Below, piece after piece: positions 17,222 through 24,181 of a DNA stretch of 30,082 bases (its first letter is position 1; the number at the start of each line of letters is the position of its first letter). The notes beneath the pieces were generated by a model. It saw only the letters and a program-made list of their open reading frames with translations, was not told the DNA's origin and made no database searches. Position numbers and translations under genes: made by a program. Source of the DNA: CAYZJD01 sp964478455 (GTDB taxonomy: Bacteria > Acidobacteriota > Terriglobia > Bryobacterales > Bryobacteraceae). The DNA lies in NCBI GenBank assembly GCA_964478455.1, contig CAYZJD010000008.1, forward strand, positions 1-30,082. Reading direction: 5' to 3'.

Positions 17222-18826
17222 ATGAGGAGAATGAGGTCGTACGTGGACCGGTTCCAGGAAGCTTCCCGCAGGTCCTCCCTTACGACCCAAGCCTCGTGGC
17301 TGATCGCTGCCAAAGTCGCCAGTTTCGTCATGAACCTGGCGGTCCCTCTGATCGTCGTCCGCCTGCTGGACCCCTATCACTTCGGCCTTTACAGGCAAGC
17401 GTTCCTGGTGGTCGTCACCGCCCAGTCGCTCTTGCCCCTGAGCATGGGACTCAGTGCTTATCACTTTCTCCCTCGCTTGCCTGACAGGGCTGCCGAAACG
17501 GTTTCCCACATTCTTCTGTTTCTGGCTGCGGTCGGCGGCTCGGCCTTCGTGGCGCTGGCCCTCTGGCCCCGGCTCCTGGAAGCTCTTTTCCGGGAGGCTG
17601 CGCTGGTTCCTTACGCGACGCTCATTGGATTGACCATCGCCTTGACAATCGTGTCCGATTTCCTGGAGACTGTCACGGTCGCCCAGCAGGACATCCACCT
17701 GGCTGTGCTCTTCACCGTAGTGGGCCAGTTCGCCAAGGGCGCCTTGCTGATAGCCGCCGCTCTGGTTTTCTCCACGCTGGGGGCGCTGCTGACTGCGGTC
17801 GCCGTACAGACTCTCTTCCAGACCATCATCCTGCTGTGGTACGTTCGTCTGCGTTTCCCCGGTTCCGTGCTCGCTTTCGACCGCAGGCTGTTTGCCACCC
17901 AGCTCAGCTACGCCTTGCCGTTTGGGCTGGCCGGTCTCGTGTGGCGCCTGGAGATGGACATCCATCACTACGTGGTTGCACGCCGCTTTGGACCCGCCGC
18001 TTACGCCATCTACGCGATCGGCTGCTTGCAGGTGCCGCTGCTCGGGATCTTGAGGGACGCCGTCAACTCGGTCCTGATGCCGCGCGTCAGCTTGCTGCAA
18101 CACCGCGTGGCCGAACCGGAGATCCTCCGGCTCGTCGTCGCTGCCACGCGCAAGCTCGCCGCCGCCCACTGGCCGGCGTATGCCTACCTGATTGTGATGG
18201 GGCCCGAATTCCTCACCGTGCTCTTCACGGCGCAGTATCGAGATTCTTGGCCCATATTCGCCGTGAACCTCGCGCTGGTGCTCCTCAGCGTGCTGGCGCC
18301 GACCGATGCCGTTCTGCGGGCGTACTCCGATCAGCGAAAGTTCCTTCTTAGGCTGCGTTGTCTCTCTCTGATCCTGCTGGCGGTCGGGCTTTGGTGGGCC
18401 CTTCCCCGCTACGGGATGATCGGAGCCGTCAGCGTCGTCGTTCTCATCACTCTTCTTGAGAACGTCTGGATCGTGCGCCGGGTGGCGCGCCTTCTGCATG
18501 CGCGCGCGTCGGACTGGGCGTTGCTGAAGGATTTCCCGAGGCTGGCCGCCGCGGCCGTGGCGGCGGCCTTGTTCGCGGCAGCGGGGAGGGCCGCGCTGTC
18601 CCCGGGCTCGCCCCTCGTCAGCCTTGCCCTGACGGCTCCGCTCTTTGCCGTCACCTATGCAGCGTTCGTTTGGGTTCTCAGGATTCCCACAGCCGAGGAA
18701 AAAGACACCCTGCGCCGGCTGCTGCTCCTGATCCGCAATCCCTGGGAACTCGTCCCGCGCCCAGTTTGCCTGCCGTCCCAGAGGCGAGACAGTCCCAATG
18801 AAGACCAGGCTGCGAATCCTGACTGA
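17222..18826 (+). CDS. Wzx-type polysaccharide flippase, 534 aa
   Basis: A polytopic membrane protein of the MOP superfamily (Wzx/polysaccharide transporter, MurJ-related), with about 12-14 hydrophobic helices. Helix 1 begins at TTQASWLIAAKVASFVMNLAV, with the typical RLLDPYHFGLYRQAF just after it, as in Wzx proteins. The central LEMDIHHYVVARRFGPAAYAIYAIG is also typical. It flips undecaprenyl-pyrophosphate-linked repeat units to the periplasm, where the Wzy/WaaL-like protein acts on them. The 72-base gap to the preceding GT2 has no clear terminator. The hydrophilic C-terminal tail overlaps the next gene by 29 bases. Confidence 0.88.
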   Translation: MRRMRSYVDRFQEASRRSSLTTQASWLIAAKVASFVMNLAVPLIVVRLLDPYHFGLYRQAFLVVVTAQSLLPLSMGLSAYHFLPRLPDRAAETVSHILLFLAAVGGSAFVALALWPRLLEALFREAALVPYATLIGLTIALTIVSDFLETVTVAQQDIHLAVLFTVVGQFAKGALLIAAALVFSTLGALLTAVAVQTLFQTIILLWYVRLRFPGSVLAFDRRLFATQLSYALPFGLAGLVWRLEMDIHHYVVARRFGPAAYAIYAIGCLQVPLLGILRDAVNSVLMPRVSLLQHRVAEPEILRLVVAATRKLAAAHWPAYAYLIVMGPEFLTVLFTAQYRDSWPIFAVNLALVLLSVLAPTDAVLRAYSDQRKFLLRLRCLSLILLAVGLWWALPRYGMIGAVSVVVLITLLENVWIVRRVARLLHARASDWALLKDFPRLAAAAVAAALFAAAGRAALSPGSPLVSLALTAPLFAVTYAAFVWVLRIPTAEEKDTLRRLLLLIRNPWELVPRPVCLPSQRRDSPNEDQAANPD

Positions 18827-19550
18827 CCTCATCCCGGCTGGAACGTTCAGCGCCTCGGACGCCAGCCCCGAGATCGAGGTGTCCTTCCTCGCCGGAGGGC
18901 TTAGCGGATTTCGCGCGCCCATTCGCGCATTCGCCCGTTCCTTGTCTTTCGACTACGCGCTCTTCCGGTACGACACGCCGGGCATTTACATCTTCTGCCT
19001 GCTCAAGTTTCTGGCGCCGCTCAATCGTTGCCGGCTCGTGACAGTCGATCTCTTCACTCCGCCTGCCCAGTCGCGAACCTCCCGCCTAAGGCTGCTTGCC
19101 ATCCGGTGGCTGCTTCGCACGGCGCATCGGTTTTTCGTCCACGTCCGCGACACGAGCCGGTATGAACACACCCTTCGAGTGCCCCGCTCTCAATTTCATT
19201 ACGTACCGTACTAAGTGAATCAATATGAACTTGTCTCCAGAACGGAAACCTCCGACCGCGGGCATATCTTCTCGGGCGGTGTGTCGCGGCGCGACTTTGA
19301 CAGTCTCTTCGATGCGGTGCGCGACTTGCCGTACCCGGTCATCGTGGTGACCTGTTCGGATGATGTTCTTGCGGCGCACGGGTCCTCCTTGAACGAAGCC
19401 GCCGTTCCGTCCAACGTCCAGATCATCCGGACAGATGGCGGCCTGCGGCCATTCTTGGATTACATGGCGAGTTCCCGGCTTGTTGTCATCCCGCTCCGCA
19501 AGGATACGGTCACCTAAGCCGGAATCGCAGTGTTCTTACTTGCTTCGAGG
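18798..19550 (+). pseudogene. Broken glycosyltransferase (GT-B-like) with two in-frame TAA stops
   Basis: One reading frame runs from ATG 18798 through TAA 19212-19214 and TAA 19515-19517 without any frame shift. The pieces join into one protein: ...SQFHYVPY / VNQYELVSRTETSDRG...VVIPLRKDTVT / AGIAVFLLA. The middle piece (HIFSGGVSRRDFDSL, then SSRLVVIPLRKD) and the last (AGIAVFLLA) fit the donor-sugar domain of a GT-B glycosyltransferase. Similarity ends near 19545, before the rest of that domain. Each stop could come from CAA by a single C-to-T change. The first piece (138 aa) might still be translated but would lack the donor domain. The 3' limit is approximate. Confidence 0.7.
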
Positions 19551-19659
19551 AGCTCGGCCGGGCATACTCAGCTATGTTGGGAGGGGACGATCAGTTCCGC
19601 CGTTCACTGCTCTGCGCGATCGCCTCAGACTACCGCGGGTAAGCTGGGAGGGGCGCCTT

Positions 19660-20034
19660 TCCTCTGCGGCTGCGGCGCATACGGCGGGGGTGCGGACGGG
19701 CAATGCGGAGAGCGTGGTGGCTTTCAACCCCGGGGTCTTCTATCCGGTGCTGTCGCTGACGCCGGAGGAGGACTACACGGCGGGGGAGATCGACGATCCG
19801 GCGCGGGTTCGCTGTGGTGGGCGGTTTCGCGACGGCGGGCAGTTCCACATGCTGAGCTGCCTGGGGAAGAACTGGGCCGACGGACCGCGGCGGTTTTCGG
19901 ACGCTCAGGTGATCGAGTGGACACGACGAATTGCGGAGAAGGGCGGCGTGGTCGCTTGGGGCGTGCCGGTGCGGGCGAGCGGCGAGATTCCGGAGGAGTT
20001 CCTGAGGCAGTTGAAGGCGGTAGGAAGTCGCTGA
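19660..20034 (+). pseudogene. 3' remnant of a truncated gene, possibly a secreted fucosidase-like hydrolase
   Basis: A coding-like stretch in a different frame from the preceding pseudogene, with no plausible start codon or ribosome site. The visible protein end (NAESVVAFNPGVFYPV, LTPEEDYTAGEIDDP, GGQFHMLSCLGKNW, DAQVIEWTRRIAEKGGVVAW, PEEFLRQLKAVG) reads as a conserved C-terminal domain. From memory it resembles alpha-L-fucosidase-like hydrolases of Planctomycetes and Acidobacteria; this assignment is tentative. The 5' part is missing. Codon style is G-rich, like the ribosomal genes to its right and unlike the polysaccharide genes to its left. Confidence 0.5.
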
Positions 20035-20085
20035 GCCGCACAGCCTGGGCCGCGCGATGGTTGGATGGGGCCCGGCGCGGAAAAT

Positions 20086-20111
20086 GGGGCAGATCAGGCT
20101 GACCCCTTTTT
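20086..20111. repeat. Partial copy of the GGGGTCAGAC-type palindromic repeat
   Basis: GGGGCAG (20086-20092) and CTGACCCC (20099-20106) form an imperfect hairpin followed by a T-run. The sequence CTGACCCCTTTTT is identical to one arm of the repeat at 27068-27080. It sits 52 bases before rplM and may terminate incoming transcription from the pseudogene side. Confidence 0.5.
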
Positions 20112-20162
20112 GTGGTAGTCTGAATAGTTTGTGGAAGGAAGCACGAGAGGGAAAGTCTGTTC

Positions 20163-20597
20163 ATGAATACGACATTTCCGTCCGGGGCGGAGATCAAGCG
20201 TGTGTGGCATGTCCTGGACGCTGAAAACAAGGTGCTTGGGCGCGTGGCGAACAAGGCGGCGCGGCTCTTGCTGGGCAAGCACAAGCCCGGCTGGACCCCG
20301 TTTCTGGATGTAGGCGATCACGTGATCGTCATTAATGCCGCCAAGGTGCGCCTGACCGGAAGGAAGGAAGAGCAGAAGGTCTACCGCCACCACTCCGGAT
20401 ACCCCGGCGGATTGAAGGAAGAGACGGCGGCAAAGCGGCGCCAGCGGCGTCCGGTGAAGATGATGGAGGACGCCATCGCGGGCATGCTGCCGAAGAGCAA
20501 GCTGGGGAAACGGATTGTCCGGAAGCTGAAGGTGTACGCCGGAGATAAGCACCCGCACCAGGCGCAGAAGCCGGTGGCGACGGCGGCGGTGGATTAA
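20163..20597 (+). CDS. rplM: 50S ribosomal protein L13
   Basis: At 144 aa it is close to the usual 142. Family marks include WHVLDAENKVLGRVANKAARLLLGK, the HVIVINAAKVRLTGRK strand, the YRHHSGYPGGLK motif and the MLPKSKLGKRIVRKLKVYAG end. L13 binds 23S rRNA early in 50S assembly. ATG 20163 has GAGAGGG about 11 bases upstream. It opens the conserved order rplM-rpsI, followed here by rpsB-tsf-pyrH-frr. Confidence 0.97.
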   Translation: MNTTFPSGAEIKRVWHVLDAENKVLGRVANKAARLLLGKHKPGWTPFLDVGDHVIVINAAKVRLTGRKEEQKVYRHHSGYPGGLKEETAAKRRQRRPVKMMEDAIAGMLPKSKLGKRIVRKLKVYAGDKHPHQAQKPVATAAVD

Positions 20598-20622
20598 GGC
20601 GGAAGAGAAGAGAGGATTCTGA

Positions 20623-21021
20623 GTGGCAGCAACGATCACGCAGCATTTGGGAACGGGCCGGCGGAAGGAAGCGGTGGCGCGAGTGATTCTCCGCCCCGGC
20701 AAAGGCCAGATCCAGGTCAACGGCCGGCCGTTGGAGGAGTACTTCCCCACGGAGGCCACACGGGCGGTGGTGCGGCAGGCGCTGCTGGCGACGGAGATGG
20801 CCGACAAGCTCGACACGCTGATCCTGACGGACGGCGGCGGGCTGACGGGCCAGGCGGGCGCGGCGCGGCTGGGCATCGCGCGAGCGCTGGTGGAATTCAA
20901 CTCCGAGCTGCGGCCGAAGCTGAAGCAGCTCGGCTTTCTCACACGGGACCCGCGACGCCACGAGCGGAAGAAGTACGGCCAGAAGGGCGCGCGCAAGAGG
21001 TTCCAATTCTCGAAGAGGTAA
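20623..21021 (+). CDS. rpsI: 30S ribosomal protein S9
   Basis: A 132-aa protein with the S9 signatures LGTGRRKEAVARVILRPGKG, TDGGGLTGQAGAARLGIARAL and the basic C-terminal tail DPRRHERKKYGQKGARKRFQFSKR. The tail reaches the P-site tRNA in the ribosome. GTG 20623 is used, with AGAGG 7 bases upstream. It lies 25 bases after rplM and is surely cotranscribed. Confidence 0.97.
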   Translation: MAATITQHLGTGRRKEAVARVILRPGKGQIQVNGRPLEEYFPTEATRAVVRQALLATEMADKLDTLILTDGGGLTGQAGAARLGIARALVEFNSELRPKLKQLGFLTRDPRRHERKKYGQKGARKRFQFSKR

Positions 21022-21145
21022 TGGACCGCGGGCTGCGGAGGATGGATGAAGGCGTGTCCGCGCCGCAGGCCGGGTCAAGGCTGAGGTAACTCATCCCGCG
21101 CGCGCAAATCCCGTTTGGACCGCGCGCGCGCGGCCGAACGAATCC

Positions 21146-21152
21146 AAGGAGG
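21146..21152 (+). promoter_or_regulatory. Ribosome binding site deciding the rpsB start
   Basis: AAGGAGG lies 4 bases before TTG 21157 but 19 bases before the next in-frame ATG at 21172. It therefore supports the rare TTG start of rpsB. Confidence 0.65.
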
Positions 21153-21156
21153 CTGT

Positions 21157-22056
21157 TTGCCGTCGATTTCAATGAAGGAACTGCTCGAAGCGGGCGTTCA
21201 CTTCGGGCACCAGACCAAACGCTGGAATCCGAAGATGAAGGAATACATCTTCGGTGAGCGCAACGGGATTTACATCATCGACCTGCAAAAGACGCTGAAG
21301 CTGTTCAAGGACGCGATGCGGTTCGTGGGCGAGATGGCGTCGCAGGGCAAGACGGTGTTGTTTGTGGGAACCAAGCGGCAGGCGCAGGAGGCGATCGCGG
21401 AGGAAGCGAGGCGCTGCGGCATGTTCTACGTGAACCAGCGGTGGCTGGGCGGGCTGCTGACGAACATGACGACGGTGCAGCGGTCGATCAAGCGGCTGAA
21501 AGAGCTGGATGAAATGGCGGCCACGCAGTCCTACGAGGGGCGGCCGAAGAAAGAGATCATCCGGCTGGAGCGCGAGCGGAAGCACCTGCTGCAAAACCTG
21601 GAAGGCATCAAGGATATGTCGCGGTTGCCGGACATGGTGTTCGTGATCGACTCGAACAAAGAGGAGATCGCGGTGAAGGAGGCGCGCAAGCTCGGGGTGC
21701 CGGTGGTGGCGGTGGTGGACACCAACTGCGATCCGGACATGGTGGACTACCAGATCCCGGGCAACGACGACGCCTTGCGGGCGATCCGGCTGTTCACGAA
21801 CAAGATCGCCGAGGCGGTGATCGAGGGCAAAGCGCTGGCGACCGAGCAGGAATTCGCGGCCGAGAAGATCGTGGCCGACGAGACGCCGGTCGAGGAGATT
21901 CCGGAGTACACGCAGTACGTGGATCCGAAGTACGCCGAGCAGCTCATGTCGGAGACGCTGTCGGACGAGGATCTGCCGTCGGTGTCGCTGCCGAGGAAGG
22001 GACCGGCATCGGAAGCGGAAAGCGGCGGGGCGCCGGCCACGGAGGCCGGGCGCTAG
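21157..22056 (+). CDS. rpsB: 30S ribosomal protein S2
   Basis: A TTG start at 21157 gives 299 aa beginning (M)PSISMKELLEAGVHFGHQTKRWNP, which matches the usual S2 N-terminus exactly; a start at ATG 21172 would lose the conserved first residues. Other signatures are YIIDLQKTLKLF, VLFVGTKRQAQEAI, RWLGGLLTNMTT, DMVFVIDSNKEEIAVKEARKLGVPVVAVVDTNCDPD and IPGNDDALRAIRLFT. Compared with the common 240-250 aa form there is a C-terminal extension of about 50 residues (EIPEYTQYVDPKYAEQL...), a feature of several non-proteobacterial S2 proteins. S2 is needed for S1 docking and often autoregulates rpsB-tsf. The 135-base gap upstream contains the leader and no gene. Confidence 0.95.
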   Translation: MPSISMKELLEAGVHFGHQTKRWNPKMKEYIFGERNGIYIIDLQKTLKLFKDAMRFVGEMASQGKTVLFVGTKRQAQEAIAEEARRCGMFYVNQRWLGGLLTNMTTVQRSIKRLKELDEMAATQSYEGRPKKEIIRLERERKHLLQNLEGIKDMSRLPDMVFVIDSNKEEIAVKEARKLGVPVVAVVDTNCDPDMVDYQIPGNDDALRAIRLFTNKIAEAVIEGKALATEQEFAAEKIVADETPVEEIPEYTQYVDPKYAEQLMSETLSDEDLPSVSLPRKGPASEAESGGAPATEAGR

Positions 22057-22064
22057 CAGGATGA

Positions 22065-22099
22065 CGAGTGGGTGGCGGGCCGGGGACCGGCCCCACTCG
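22065..22099 (+). other. Hairpin in the rpsB-tsf spacer
   Basis: CGAGTGGG (22065-22072) pairs with CCCACTCG (22092-22099), and GCCGG/CCGGC pairs inside with a short loop. No T-run follows, so a simple terminator is unlikely. It could attenuate or process the rpsB-tsf transcript. Confidence 0.45.
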
Positions 22100-22116
22100 C
22101 TCGGCCAATCACTTAC

Positions 22117-22136
22117 GCGCAGGCTGAAGCCTGCGC
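22117..22136. repeat. Short perfect palindrome GCGCAGGC-TGAA-GCCTGCGC
   Basis: An 8-bp perfect stem with a TGAA loop in the rpsB-tsf spacer. The 'GCAGGCTGAAGCCTGC' core is widespread as a dispersed REP-like palindrome in many bacteria, so it may be a mobile palindromic unit rather than a tsf-specific element. Only one copy is in the window. Confidence 0.5.
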
Positions 22137-22173
22137 CACTTATAACACTCATAAAGGTACAGGTCATCAGAAT

Positions 22174-22779
22174 ATGGCGGAAATCACCGCACAACTAGTG
22201 AAAGAGCTGCGCGAGCGCACGGGCGCGGGCATGATGGAGTGCAAGAGCGCGCTGACGGAGGCGAAGGGAGACCTGCCGGCAGCAGAAGTCATATTGCGGA
22301 AGCGAGGCGTGGCGGCGGCGGCCAAGAAGGCGTCGCGGGCGACGCGGCAGGGGCTGGTCAGCAGCTACATCCATCCTGGCGCGCAGCTCGGCGTGCTGGT
22401 CGAAGTAAACTGCGAGTCGGATTTTGTGGCTCGCACCGACGATTTCAAGCAACTGGTGCACGATCTTGCGATGCAGGTGGCGGCGGCGGACCCGAAATAC
22501 CTGCGGCGGGAGGATATCCCGGCGGAGGTGCTGGAGAAAGAGAAAGAAATCCAGAAAGCCCGGATCATGGCTGAGGGCAAACCGGCGAACGTGGCCGACA
22601 GGATCGTCGAGGGGCGGTTGAGCAAGTTCTACGAAGAGGTCTGCCTTTACGATCAGCCGTTCATCAAGGACGGGACGATGACGGTCGGCCAGTTGATTGC
22701 GTCGGTGATCGCGAAGACGGGCGAGAACATCAACGTGGCGCGGTTTCGGCGTTTCAAGATCGGCGATTCGGCCGAGTAG
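22174..22779 (+). CDS. tsf: Elongation factor Ts, short form (201 aa)
   Basis: ATG 22174 gives MAEITAQLVKELRERTGAGMMECKSAL, the conserved UBA-like N-terminus; a longer reading from 22072 would translate the spacer palindromes and is rejected. The core carries VEVNCESDFVARTDDFKQLVHDLAMQVAA. The C-terminal part (YEEVCLYDQPFIKD, TVGQLIASVIAKTGENINVARFRRFKIG) is present, but the protein lacks the extra dimerisation and coiled-coil parts of the 280-aa E. coli form. It resembles the Thermus-type short EF-Ts. EF-Ts recycles EF-Tu from GDP. The ribosome site is weak. Confidence 0.95.
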   Translation: MAEITAQLVKELRERTGAGMMECKSALTEAKGDLPAAEVILRKRGVAAAAKKASRATRQGLVSSYIHPGAQLGVLVEVNCESDFVARTDDFKQLVHDLAMQVAAADPKYLRREDIPAEVLEKEKEIQKARIMAEGKPANVADRIVEGRLSKFYEEVCLYDQPFIKDGTMTVGQLIASVIAKTGENINVARFRRFKIGDSAE

Positions 22780-22785
22780 CGGGTC

Positions 22786-23493
22786 GTGCCCAGATACAAG
22801 CGGATCCTACTCAAGCTGAGCGGCGAGGCGATGGCCGGAGAAGCGGGCTTCGGCATCGACTCGGAGAGGGTGCGCGAGCTGGCCGGTGAAGTGGCGGAGG
22901 TGAGCCGGGCGGGCGTCGAGATCGGCGTTGTAGTAGGGGGCGGCAACTTCTTCCGGGGGGTGGTGCCGGCGCAGAAGATGGACCGCGTCACCACGGACCA
23001 CATGGGGATGCTGGCCACGGTGATCAACGCGCTGGCGCTCCAGAGCGCGCTCGAGGGCGAGGGGGCGGCGACGCGGGTGATGACGGCGATCGAGATGCGG
23101 CAGGTGGCCGAGCCGTTCATCCGCCGGCGGGCGCTGCGGCACCTGGAAAAGGGGCGGATCGTGATCTTCGCCGCCGGCACATCGAGCCCGTACTTCTCGA
23201 CGGACACAGCGGCGGCGCTGCGGGCGCTGGAAATCAAGGCGGAAGTGGTCGCCAAGGGCACGCGCGTGGAAGGGGTTTACGACAAGGACCCACAGAAGCA
23301 CGCGGACGCGGTCCTGTTTCGGGACATCACGTACAACGAGATGCTGGCGCGGTCGCTGGCGGTGATGGACGCGACGTCGGTGGCGATGTGCCGGGACAAC
23401 GGCCTGCCGATCGTGGTGTTCAACCTGAACGTTCCGGGCAATATAATGCGTATGTCGATGGGCGAGCGTGTCGGCACTTTCATCCATCGGTGA
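22786..23493 (+). CDS. pyrH: UMP kinase
   Basis: A 235-aa amino-acid-kinase-fold enzyme that makes UDP from UMP and ATP. Motifs: RILLKLSGEAMAG, VVVGGGNFFRG, DHMGMLATVINALALQSALE, PFIRRRALRHLEKGRIVIFAAGTSSPYFSTDT and AKGTRVEGVYDKDP. Length and motifs are normal. It starts at GTG 22786, six bases after the tsf stop, inside the tsf-pyrH-frr unit found in most bacteria. UDP-sugars for the polysaccharide genes ultimately depend on this step, but no special link is implied. Confidence 0.97.
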   Translation: MPRYKRILLKLSGEAMAGEAGFGIDSERVRELAGEVAEVSRAGVEIGVVVGGGNFFRGVVPAQKMDRVTTDHMGMLATVINALALQSALEGEGAATRVMTAIEMRQVAEPFIRRRALRHLEKGRIVIFAAGTSSPYFSTDTAAALRALEIKAEVVAKGTRVEGVYDKDPQKHADAVLFRDITYNEMLARSLAVMDATSVAMCRDNGLPIVVFNLNVPGNIMRMSMGERVGTFIHR

Positions 23494-23500
23494 GGCTCGA

Positions 23501-24106
23501 ATGAAACAAGCACAACAGGGAGTTCCCGCCAATCAGCAGTTCCAAACGGTGAAGGAGACCGAGACGCACGCAAAGGGCCGGATGGACAAAGTGCTGGCCG
23601 ACCTGCAACACGAGATGGCCGGGATCCGGACCGGGCGTGCTTCGGTGTCGCTGTTCGACCACATCCGGGTCGACTACTACGGCACGCCGACGCCGCTGAA
23701 TCAGCTTGCGACGCTGCACGTGCCGGAGCCGTCGCTGATCACCATTCAGCCGTGGGACGTGTCGCAAATCGGGGCGATCGAGAAAGCGATCCGCAGCTCC
23801 GACCTCGGGCTGAACCCGAACAACGACGGCAAGCTCATCCGGGTGCCGATCCCGCCGCTGACCGAAGAGCGCCGCAAGGAACTGGTGAAACACCTGCACA
23901 CGATCGGCGAGGAGCACAAGGTGGCGGTGCGGAACATCCGGCGGGACGCCAACGAGGCGCTGAAGAAGCTGCTGAAGGACAAGCTGATCAGCGAGGACGA
24001 GGACCGGCGGGCGCACGATGAGGTGCAGAAGCTCACCGACGGGCACATCCAGAAACTCGACCAGGCCATCAAGGCGAAGGAAAAAGAGATTCTGGAGATG
24101 AAGTAG
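23501..24106 (+). CDS. frr: Ribosome recycling factor
   Basis: RRF splits post-termination ribosomes with EF-G. The body shows KVLADLQHEMAGIRTGRASVSLFDHIRVDYYGTPTPLNQLA, LITIQPWD, AIEKAIRSSDLGLNPNNDGKLIRVPIPPLTEERRKELVK and the C-terminal helix VQKLTDGHIQKLDQAIKAKEKEILEMK. ATG 23501 is preceded by GTGAGG at 7 bases and lies 8 bases after pyrH. The 201-aa product is about 15 residues longer than the usual 185 because of an extra N-terminal stretch (MKQAQQGVPANQQF). Confidence 0.96.
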   Translation: MKQAQQGVPANQQFQTVKETETHAKGRMDKVLADLQHEMAGIRTGRASVSLFDHIRVDYYGTPTPLNQLATLHVPEPSLITIQPWDVSQIGAIEKAIRSSDLGLNPNNDGKLIRVPIPPLTEERRKELVKHLHTIGEEHKVAVRNIRRDANEALKKLLKDKLISEDEDRRAHDEVQKLTDGHIQKLDQAIKAKEKEILEMK

Positions 24107-24123
24107 AGGGCAGGGTTCGACCG

Positions 24124-24181
24124 GGGGTCAGACAGAACCGCCCACTCGCAGACTGCGCTCGGGGCGGTTTGCTCTGACCCC
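24124..24181. repeat. Palindromic repeat (GGGGTCAGA...TCTGACCCC) overlapping the methyltransferase end
   Basis: Outer arms GGGGTCAGA (24124-24132) and TCTGACCCC (24173-24181), inner arms AACCGCCC (24136-24143) and GGGCGGTT (24162-24169), loop of 18 bases. The outer arm is shared with the repeat at 26992-27080. It begins 18 bases after the frr stop and contains the methyltransferase stop codon. It may end transcription from both sides. Such units are often associated with REP/RAYT-type elements; no transposase is visible here. Confidence 0.7.

Noticed and set aside
11600..18826. Exosortase/PEP-CTERM system
   Set aside because: AsnB and GTs resemble such loci, but no exosortase and no PEP-CTERM sorting signal occurs in the window.
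17114..18922. 602-codon minus-strand open frame antisense to the flippase
   Set aside because: Its product is Arg/Gln/Gly-rich with no family pattern, while the plus strand encodes a clear membrane flippase.
19500..20160. Replication origin at the skew switch
   Set aside because: No DnaA-box cluster, dnaA/dnaN genes or AT-rich unwinding region was seen; a rearrangement fits better.
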